A stretch of 6,721 nucleotides of DNA. Origin: Acidimicrobiia bacterium. GTDB lineage: Bacteria; Actinomycetota; Acidimicrobiia; Spongiisociales; ZC4RG35. Below the pieces are notes generated by a model. It saw only the letters and a program-made list of their open reading frames with translations, ran no database searches and was not told the DNA's origin. Positions within the stretch are counted from its first letter, which is position 1, and every line of letters starts with the position of its first letter. The stretch lies in contig JAICND010000085.1 of assembly GCA_025929005.1 (NCBI GenBank), forward strand, positions 1-6,721, in the 5' to 3' direction. The translations under genes were made by a program, and so were the position numbers. Of the stretch, positions 1-4,855 are shown one piece after another.

Positions 1-75
1 CTCGATCAGGAGGGAAAGGTCCAGGTGAAACTCCTCCCCTCGCCGCACCTGTACGACCGCCTCGAGACCACTCAC
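1..75 (-). CDS. modC: Molybdate ABC transporter ATP-binding protein ModC, N-terminal fragment
   Basis: Only the first 25 codons are in the window; the gene continues beyond base 1. The frame opens with GTG at 75-73, which overlaps the modB stop (GTGA), so translation is probably coupled to modB. The readable peptide begins MSGLEAVVQVRRGEEF and continues HLDLSLLIE, the pattern of the first beta strands of an ABC ATPase before the Walker A loop, which lies outside the window. In the known ModABC system, ModC is the cytoplasmic ATPase that energises molybdate import through ModB. The assignment rests mainly on position (after modA and modB) and the overlapping start, because no nucleotide-binding motif is visible yet. 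It could be a shorter general ABC ATPase or a ModC with a C-terminal TOBE/MOP domain; the window cannot tell. Confidence 0.75.
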   Translation of the reverse strand, partial: MSGLEAVVQVRRGEEFHLDLSLLIE

Positions 76-881
76 AACGCCCTCCACCACCGATCGCGCA
101 ACGCCACCAGCACGATCAGCGAGACCACGACCATCACCAGGCTCACCGCCACCGCGGTATCGCGGTCACTTTCGAGGGCGACAAACACCGCCAATGGCAG
201 GGTCTGAGTGCGTCCCTGGAGATTGCCGGCGAACGTGATCGTCGCCCCGAACTCACCGAAGGCGCGGGCCCAGGTCAGGACGAGACCGGCCACCAGGGAA
301 GGGGCAATCATGGGCAGGGTGACCCGCCTCAAGACGGTCCATCGACCGGCTCCCAACGTCGCGGCCGCCCCCTCGTACCTCTGGTCGAGGTTGCGCAATG
401 CCCCTTCAACGGTGATCACGAGAAACGGCATTGCTACAAAAGTGGTCGCCACCACCACCCCCAATGTGGAAAAGGGAAGCACGAGCCCGGTGGCCTCATT
501 GAGGGGCTCGCCCACCAGACCCCGCCGCCCCAAAGCGAATAGGAGGGCGGCTCCCCCCACCACCGGTGGCAACACCAGTGGCAGCGTCACCAGTCCCCGA
601 ACGATCGATCGGCCAGGAAAGTCGACCCGGGCCATCAGCCACGCCAGAGGAACTCCCATCAAGGCTGCGATCGCGGTGGCAGCGAGGGAGGTCACCAGCG
701 AAAGCCGCAGCGCATCTATGACGACATCCCCGGAGAGAAGCTCGGGCAATCGGGACCAGGGAGTCCGAACCAACAGCCCTACCAAAGGAACGACGAAGAC
801 CAGCAGACCGAGGCCACCCAGAACCACGAGGACCAGGGCAGGACGCCGCTCTGACCGCCGCTGCGGCTTGTCGTCGTTCAA
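72..881 (-). CDS. modB: Molybdate ABC transporter permease ModB
   Basis: A 269-residue inner-membrane permease that would form the channel for molybdate (or tungstate) delivered by ModA and driven by ModC. Hydrophobic segments lie at about residues 15-38, 57-82, 97-117, 137-160, 193-210 and 243-262. The EAA loop that docks the ATPase is clear at 170-190 (EGAAATLGAG, then VTLP). The stretch at about 209-232 (GEFGATITFAG, then RTQTLPLAVF) is highly characteristic of ModB-type permeases. The start is TTG at 881-879, which overlaps the modA stop as TTGA. No good Shine-Dalgarno precedes it, so coupled translation is likely. The next gene, modC, begins inside the modB stop codon. The protein is somewhat longer than E. 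coli ModB (about 229 residues), mostly through a charged N-terminal extension (MNDDKPQRRSERR), which is common in actinobacterial forms. A sulfate or tungstate permease is less likely given the adjacent modA. Confidence 0.93.
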   Translation of the reverse strand: MNDDKPQRRSERRPALVLVVLGGLGLLVFVVPLVGLLVRTPWSRLPELLSGDVVIDALRLSLVTSLAATAIAALMGVPLAWLMARVDFPGRSIVRGLVTLPLVLPPVVGGAALLFALGRRGLVGEPLNEATGLVLPFSTLGVVVATTFVAMPFLVITVEGALRNLDQRYEGAAATLGAGRWTVLRRVTLPMIAPSLVAGLVLTWARAFGEFGATITFAGNLQGRTQTLPLAVFVALESDRDTAVAVSLVMVVVSLIVLVALRDRWWRAL

Positions 882-1627
882 GGTGAGGTGAAACCGTAGC
901 TGGCCAAAATTGTCTGGCCTGGCCCTGACAGTACGAACGTCACAAAGGCTGCCGCACCGTCAGGGTTGGGTGCGCTGGTCAGCCTGACGATGGGATAGGT
1001 GGCGACCACGTTGACGTCGTCGGGTATGACGATGCCTTCTACCGCTCCGCCGGCTGACCGCACATCGGTCACGTAAGTGATGCCCGCATCCAGCTCTCCC
1101 GCTTCGATCTTGGTGAGCAATGCCCTCACATCAGGCTCGTTGGTGTCGATGGCCGCGATCACGCCAGCATTGGCCAATGCCTGGCGGCCGAAGTCACCGC
1201 AGGGCACATCCTCGGCGCACAACCCGATCAGGAGATCTTCGTTAGCAAAGTCCTGCAGACCCGTGATGCCGGCGGGGTTGCCGGCGGGAACCGCAATCTG
1301 CAGGAGATTGAGCGCGAAGGTCGTCGGTTCACCCACCGCTTCGCCACCGGCTACCACCTGATCCATGTTCGAACTATTGGCCGAGGCAAAGACGTCAGCC
1401 GGGGCGCCCTCCAGGATCTGTTGGCGGAGCGAGGAACTGCTCCCCAGGTTCAACACCACGTCGACACCAGGGTTGGCAGTCTCGAAAGCCGCCTCCACTT
1501 CCGCAAAGGCATCCGTCAACGAGGCGGCGGCTGAGACCAACACCTCGCTGCTTGTGGTGCCGCTGCATCCCACACCAAAAGCAAACAGCGCGAGCGTTAC
1601 CAGCTTGTTGAATCCCCGCCGATCCAC
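878..1627 (-). CDS. modA: Molybdate-binding lipoprotein ModA with Tat-like signal
   Basis: A 249-residue periplasmic-type binding protein that captures molybdate/tungstate outside the membrane and hands it to ModB. The N-terminus MDRRGFNKL fits a twin-arginine motif (RRxFxK). It is followed by a hydrophobic run ending in FGVGC, a lipobox-like site with Cys21 as the probable lipidated residue, although Gly at -3 is atypical. The mature part carries ModA-family signatures: VSAAASLTDAF (31-41), GSSSSLRQQI (62-71), GAPADVFASAN (74-84) and GITYVTDV (182-189), the last containing the conserved ligand-site Tyr. Cys137 and Cys143 (CAEDVPCG) may form a disulfide or a conserved turn. The start is GTG at 1627, only 3 bases after the sodN stop; no Shine-Dalgarno is seen at normal distance, so read-through coupling from sodN is likely. 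The stop overlaps the modB start. Length and domain layout are normal for the family. Confidence 0.93.
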   Translation of the reverse strand: MDRRGFNKLVTLALFAFGVGCSGTTSSEVLVSAAASLTDAFAEVEAAFETANPGVDVVLNLGSSSSLRQQILEGAPADVFASANSSNMDQVVAGGEAVGEPTTFALNLLQIAVPAGNPAGITGLQDFANEDLLIGLCAEDVPCGDFGRQALANAGVIAAIDTNEPDVRALLTKIEAGELDAGITYVTDVRSAGGAVEGIVIPDDVNVVATYPIVRLTSAPNPDGAAAFVTFVLSGPGQTILASYGFTSP

Positions 1628-1630
1628 GGA

Positions 1631-2047
1631 CTATGCGGGTGGATACACCCCGACGGTCTTGGACTCTTCGGTCTGCCAGAAGACCGCCGCGATGTCGTCG
1701 ATCGCCTCGACCAGTTGCTTGGCCACCTCGATATCGGTCGACTTCTTGGCGTCGCCGGCGGCCTTGATGGCCTTCCAGAACAGGTCGTGCAACGCAGGGA
1801 ACGCCTCGACGTGATGGGGTTTGAAGAAGTCAGTCCAGAGAACCCCCAGATGGTGCTTGACCATTTCGGCCCGCTCCTCCTTGATGAGGACCGCGCGCTG
1901 GCGAAAAACCTCGTCATCGCTGGCCGCAAACTTCTCGCACGCCTTGAGTACTGACATCGCCTCGATCTTGGCCTGGGCAGGGTCGTATACCCCGCAGAAC
2001 AAGTCACAGTGGGCGTAGACGACCTGCTTCGGGCGAAAAAGACCCAT
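1631..2047 (-). CDS. sodN: Nickel superoxide dismutase (Ni-SOD) precursor
   Basis: A 138-residue precursor of cytoplasmic nickel SOD, which converts superoxide to hydrogen peroxide and oxygen. A 12-residue leader (MGLFRPKQVVYA) precedes the hook HCDLFCGVY at residues 13-21. Cleavage before His13 would free the amine and His side chain that, with Cys14 and Cys18, bind nickel. Family residues seen, in mature numbering: His1, Cys2, Asp3, Cys6, Tyr9, Glu17, Arg47 (KEERAE) and Lys64 (WTDFFKP). Two differ from the Streptomyces enzyme: Pro5 is Phe17 and Tyr62 is Phe74. There is an extra Cys37, and the C-terminal tail after FWQTEES is about 10 residues longer than usual. The ATG at 2047 is chosen because AGGGAGGT lies 8 bases upstream and because the short leader fits the family. 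The same frame stays open to 2221, but that part lies antisense to sodX. modA follows after 3 bases; the maturation peptidase sodX is divergent. Confidence 0.95.
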   Translation of the reverse strand: MGLFRPKQVVYAHCDLFCGVYDPAQAKIEAMSVLKACEKFAASDDEVFRQRAVLIKEERAEMVKHHLGVLWTDFFKPHHVEAFPALHDLFWKAIKAAGDAKKSTDIEVAKQLVEAIDDIAAVFWQTEESKTVGVYPPA

Positions 2048-2101
2048 AACTGATGACCTCCCTAATGCCTGCTTGGTACCCCGACCATACTCCAACAAAA
2101 C
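2048..2101. promoter_or_regulatory. Divergent sodN/sodX intergenic promoter region
   Basis: This 54-base gap must hold the start signals for both sodN (minus) and sodX (plus), unless promoters lie inside the genes. On the plus strand CATACT at 2086-2091 is a possible -10 element ending 10 bases before the sodX GTG, which would make the sodX transcript leaderless or nearly so. On the minus strand TATGGT (2089-2084) could serve sodN with a leader of about 30 bases containing the Shine-Dalgarno. No convincing -35 element is seen for either. Nickel-responsive control (Nur) is known for SOD genes in Streptomyces, but I could not recognise an operator here. The region call is firm; the individual hexamers are weak. 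Confidence 0.35.
2056..2063 (-). promoter_or_regulatory. Strong ribosome binding site of sodN
   Basis: On the minus strand AGGGAGGT occupies 2063 down to 2056, followed by 8 bases and the ATG at 2047. It is the only strong Shine-Dalgarno in the window. It decides the sodN start against the longer open frame that reaches 2221. Confidence 0.85.
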
Positions 2102-2527
2102 GTGCGCCGATTTGTCGTCAGGGAGGATTCCATGGCTCCAGCCCTTCGGGATGGTGCGGTGGTCTTTTGCCGCCGTCCCGGGCCCCCTTTTGAACGCGGC
2201 GACTACGTGGTCTTTGCTCATCCAGGTCGGACTGACATGAGGATGATCAAGCGGGTGATCGGACTACCGGGCGAGACAGTCGTCATCGACACAGGAACGA
2301 TCCTCATCAACGGCCGCGCCGACCAGGACCGTTGGGGGGTGGGCCTCACCTCGACCGACGGTCAATGGACCGTTGCAGCAGACCAGATCTTTGTCTTGTC
2401 CGATAACCGCGCCGCCACCAGAGACGACAGCCGCACCTTTGGCCCCGTCAGCGCAGGCACATCGCGTCGGGTTTGGTGGGTCGTCCGCACCGGGGGCGAC
2501 CGAGGTCCCCGACCCCAGTTACCCTGA
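2102..2527 (+). CDS. sodX: Nickel-type SOD maturation peptidase SodX (S26 family)
   Basis: A 141-residue serine peptidase of the signal-peptidase/LexA-like S26 group, predicted to remove the SodN leader so that nickel can bind the new N-terminal His. The catalytic Ser is in EDSMAPAL (Ser10). The general-base Lys is in MIKRVIGLPGE (Lys50). The downstream family box is LSDNRAATRDDSR (99-111) followed by FGPV. There is no N-terminal membrane anchor, unlike true signal peptidases, which fits action on a cytoplasmic substrate. The start is GTG at 2102: an in-frame TAA at 2063-2065 blocks most extension, and Ser10 lies at the usual distance from the start. No Shine-Dalgarno precedes it, so the message may be leaderless. 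It is transcribed away from sodN. The next gene starts 4 bases after its stop, so they are probably cotranscribed. An unrelated S26 peptidase is possible by sequence alone, but the sodN neighbour makes SodX much more likely. Confidence 0.92.
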   Translation: MRRFVVREDSMAPALRDGAVVFCRRPGPPFERGDYVVFAHPGRTDMRMIKRVIGLPGETVVIDTGTILINGRADQDRWGVGLTSTDGQWTVAADQIFVLSDNRAATRDDSRTFGPVSAGTSRRVWWVVRTGGDRGPRPQLP

Positions 2528-2531
2528 CACA

Positions 2532-3323
2532 ATGAGCGGTCCGCCGCCCACCCCTGAGCCACCAAATCTGGCGCGTCGACTCATTTGGGCCCTGGGAGGA
2601 CTGCTGGTGTTTGGACTGGTGCTGGTGGCCGTCACCCTGCTGGGAAATGGTGACGGGTCTGGCTCGACGACATCGACCACGACCCCAACCACGACGCTCG
2701 TGGCCGGGGAAACGACCACCTCACCGTCCTCATCCACGACCACGGTTGGAACAAGCACCACGACCACAGCCGGGGCCTCGACGACGACCACCAGTTCGAC
2801 CTCCACAACCCTGGTTGATCCGAGCGCGTCGCTCATACTTACCGGTGACGGAGTCGGGAGTCTCCGTTTTGGGGTCGAGGCCGACCGGGTGATTGCCGAT
2901 CTCAACGAGGTCCTTGGTTCGAGCGACGAAGACAGTGATTGGGTTGACAGCTTCTCCACCTTCGGAACCTGCCCGGGCACCGAAGCGCGCCTGGTCCGGT
3001 GGGCGAGCCTCCAGGCCTTCTTTACAGACGGTGAGACCGAATGGGCGCCCGAGGGGATACGGCATTTCTTTCACTACAGCCACTCTGTTGCCGCAGGAGG
3101 TGGGGACGTGCTGGCTTTGGAGACCGATAAGGGAATCCGCTTGGGAGCGACCGTCGCTGAGCTCAGAGAGGCCTATGGATCCGTCTCATTTACCGACGAC
3201 CCCCTCTTCGAAGTTCTGTGGGAGGTGGACACTGAGGAGGGGATCCTCTGGGGTAGCGCCAGCTCGCTCGACGATGACGGCCTCGTCACCGTGATCAATG
3301 GCGGATTTGGATGTGGAGAGTAG
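2532..3323 (+). CDS. Membrane-anchored Thr-rich-linker protein of unknown function
   Basis: A 263-residue protein I cannot assign to a named family. A short Pro-rich N-terminus (MSGPPPTPEPPN) and Arg15-Arg16 precede one transmembrane helix at about 17-37. Next comes a Thr/Ser-rich stalk (about 43-94) and an acidic globular domain (about 99-263) with two cysteines, Cys147 and Cys261, that could pair outside the cell. The topology is most likely N-in with the domain on the outer face. The domain holds two similar segments, VGSLRFGVEADRVIADLNEVLG (split here as 108-117 and 118-129) and KGIRLGATVAELREAYG (200-216), suggesting an internal repeat. The ATG at 2532 is preferred because it lies 4 bases after the sodX stop and gives a sensible membrane anchor; the same frame is open back to 2373, but that part overlaps sodX. 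No Shine-Dalgarno is evident. Cotranscription with sodX is likely, but a functional link to nickel SOD is unproven. Confidence 0.82.
   Translation: MSGPPPTPEPPNLARRLIWALGGLLVFGLVLVAVTLLGNGDGSGSTTSTTTPTTTLVAGETTTSPSSSTTTVGTSTTTTAGASTTTTSSTSTTLVDPSASLILTGDGVGSLRFGVEADRVIADLNEVLGSSDEDSDWVDSFSTFGTCPGTEARLVRWASLQAFFTDGETEWAPEGIRHFFHYSHSVAAGGGDVLALETDKGIRLGATVAELREAYGSVSFTDDPLFEVLWEVDTEEGILWGSASSLDDDGLVTVINGGFGCGE
2658..2813 (+). repeat. Low-complexity Thr/Ser-codon tract (linker)
   Basis: A run of ACC/ACG/TCG-type codons encodes residues 43-94 of the protein starting at 2532, including TTSTTTPTTT and GTSTTTTAGASTTTTSS. It is a probable extended stalk between membrane and outer domain. Such tracts are common in exported proteins of Acidimicrobiia-like actinobacteria, and they can change length by slippage or recombination. 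Confidence 0.75.
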
Positions 3324-3366
3324 CCCAGCCCGGCATTAGTCCCCCCAGGTCGACTAGGTTGCGATC

Positions 3367-3762
3367 ATGACCGAGTTCGTCGTCCACATGGACAATCGGC
3401 CCGGGATGCTGGCATCCCTCACCGAGGTTCTTGCTGGGGCGGGCGTCAATATCGAAGCCCTCGCTGCCTTTGGCTTTGACGGGGAAGGCGTCGTGCGACT
3501 AGTCGTTGATGACGCCACCCTGGCCCGGCGGGCATTGCGGGAGGCGGGCCTGGCGGCCGAGGAAAAACAGGTCCTTACCACCTATCTGCCCCACTCCCCC
3601 GGCCAGCTCGCCACCGTAGCTCGAAAACTGGCTGACTCCGGCGTAAACATCGACGCCGTCTACGTAATCAACGCTTCGAGCGACGGCATCGAATTGGCAA
3701 TCGCAGTCGATCAGCCCGAGACAGCCCTGCCCCATCTGCCGGTCCATGGAGGAGTTGGCTGA
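3367..3762 (+). CDS. Tandem ACT-domain protein
   Basis: A 131-residue cytoplasmic protein made of two ACT domains with no attached enzyme. Domain 1 (about 3-62) opens with MDNRPGMLASLTEVLAGAGVNIE (residues 8-30, split as MDNRPGMLASL and TEVLAGAGVNIE). Domain 2 (about 70-125) repeats the pattern in HSPGQLATVARKLADSGVNID. The PG turn followed by a helix and a GVNI strand is the classic ACT ligand-binding edge, which usually senses amino acids or other small molecules. Stand-alone tandem ACT proteins are generally thought to be regulators or sensors; the ligand here cannot be read. The ATG at 3367 has a weak AGGTT 6 bases upstream. It lies 43 bases after the previous gene and 28 before the next, all on the plus strand, so it may belong to the same transcript. 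The first domain begins at once, so the N-terminus appears complete. Confidence 0.88.
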   Translation: MTEFVVHMDNRPGMLASLTEVLAGAGVNIEALAAFGFDGEGVVRLVVDDATLARRALREAGLAAEEKQVLTTYLPHSPGQLATVARKLADSGVNIDAVYVINASSDGIELAIAVDQPETALPHLPVHGGVG

Positions 3763-3790
3763 GTTTGGGTGAATTCGAGGGCTCTTTAGG

Positions 3791-4855
3791 ATGCCTCGAA
3801 TGCGCCGCATCACCCTGGGTGTGTTTGTGCTGCTCGTCGCCTGCTCAAACCCGGCGGTGACCACCACAGAAGCACCCACTACCACTACCACCACCGCCCC
3901 GACCACAACAACCACCACTGCCGCCCGGACCACCACCACCACGACCGCCGTCCCTCTTCCAACCTCACCCCTCAACGGAACCCCGGTCGAGGATGCGACT
4001 CTGCTTGACCGGAGAGTGATGGCCGTCAAGATCGACAATCACTTCCGGTCCCGACCTCAATCGGGCCTCGACCTGGCCAGCGCTGTCTATGAACTCCCGG
4101 TTGAAGGAATTACCAGGTTCATCGCCCTCTTCCATCACACCGACGCCACCTACCTTGGCCCGATCCGGTCGGGTCGCCCGAGCGACGGCCGGCTCCTCAA
4201 TCCGCTGAATGCGACCTTTGCCATTTCCGGAGGGCAGGCATGGGTCCAACAGGAAATCAGGGCAGAGGACATTCACCTGATTGGGGAGACTCCGCCGGCT
4301 ATGTTCCGCATCTCAGGCAGGCGTGCTCCCCACAACCTCTACGGCGACACCGTGCGATTGCGGGAAATCGCCGACGCTCGCCACTATCCCAATGACCCTC
4401 CCCCGACCATGTTCGCGTTTGGCCCGTTGCCCGACACTGCGCAAGCGGCCACGCAAATCGCGATGGACTTCGGCAATAACTTCGTGGTCACCTGGACGTG
4501 GGATACGGCCGCCTCTAATTATGTCCGCAGCTTCGGTGGCGCACCGGCCGAGTTGATTGACCAGGAAGGCGTCAGCTCTCCCCTGACTGCGAACACGCTC
4601 GTGGTGATGCTTGCCGAGCGTTACATCGAGCAGCCGCCGAACGATCAGGGAAGTGCGGTGCCGGCCATGAACACAGTGGGAAGCGGTCAAGCCTATGTCT
4701 TCGCCGGAGGCGAGATGGTGTCTGGAACCTGGCAGCGCGCAACCAGCGCCGATCTGATCACCCTCACTGCCGACGATGGGACGCCGCTGCCGGTGCCACC
4801 CGGCTATCTATGGATCTCGATCGTCCCCAGTCAGTTCGGTATCGAAGTTTCGTGA
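3791..4855 (+). CDS. DUF3048 (YerB-like) lipoprotein with Thr-rich stalk
   Basis: A 354-residue exported lipoprotein. The signal peptide MPRMRRITLGVFVLLVAC has a good lipobox (LVAC, Cys18). A Thr-rich stalk covers about 24-53. The DUF3048 N-terminal domain (about 64-190) shows VMAVKIDNHFRSRPQSGL, YELPVEGITRFIALF and GPIRSGRPSD, all typical of the YerB family. The C-terminal domain (about 205-350) ends with the family pattern LTADDGTPLPVPPGYLWISIVP (residues 325-346, split as LTADDGTPLPV and PPGYLWISIVP). The biochemical role of the family is not established; it acts at the cell surface and is widespread in Gram-positive bacteria. The ATG at 3791 is chosen because it gives a complete signal peptide; a weak GAGG lies about 10 bases upstream. 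The stop codon overlaps the likely start of the amidase gene (GTGA), pointing to coupled expression. Length is normal apart from the added stalk. Confidence 0.9.
   Translation: MPRMRRITLGVFVLLVACSNPAVTTTEAPTTTTTTAPTTTTTTAARTTTTTTAVPLPTSPLNGTPVEDATLLDRRVMAVKIDNHFRSRPQSGLDLASAVYELPVEGITRFIALFHHTDATYLGPIRSGRPSDGRLLNPLNATFAISGGQAWVQQEIRAEDIHLIGETPPAMFRISGRRAPHNLYGDTVRLREIADARHYPNDPPPTMFAFGPLPDTAQAATQIAMDFGNNFVVTWTWDTAASNYVRSFGGAPAELIDQEGVSSPLTANTLVVMLAERYIEQPPNDQGSAVPAMNTVGSGQAYVFAGGEMVSGTWQRATSADLITLTADDGTPLPVPPGYLWISIVPSQFGIEVS
3860..3946 (+). repeat. Low-complexity Thr-codon tract (linker)
   Basis: Nearly continuous ACC/ACT/ACA codons encode residues 24-52 of the DUF3048 lipoprotein, with runs of six threonines separated by short Ala/Pro/Arg breaks. 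It most likely holds the domain away from the membrane. It is a second, independent Thr-rich stalk in the same gene group. Confidence 0.75.

Noticed and set aside
208..891. Long plus-strand open frame (227 codons) opposite modB and the modA end
   Set aside because: Its product is Arg/Pro/Thr-rich without any domain, and it is fully antisense to a clear modB. Long shadow frames are expected in GC-rich DNA.
2048..2221. N-terminal extension of sodN by 58 residues
   Set aside because: The open frame continues but lies antisense to sodX. The strong Shine-Dalgarno before 2047 and the short leader before HCD fix the start at 2047.
2373..2531. N-terminal extension of the Thr-rich protein
   Set aside because: It overlaps sodX in another frame and would bury the membrane anchor behind 53 odd residues. 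The ATG at 2532 fits better.
2658..2813. Thr-codon tract as a tandem repeat array or CRISPR-like element
   Set aside because: There is no constant repeat unit or spacer; the pattern is explained by coding for a Thr/Ser linker.
3499..4038. Minus-strand frame of 179 codons with Val runs
   Set aside because: The Val-rich part is only the reverse complement of the Thr-codon tract of the DUF3048 gene; the rest is antisense to the ACT gene.
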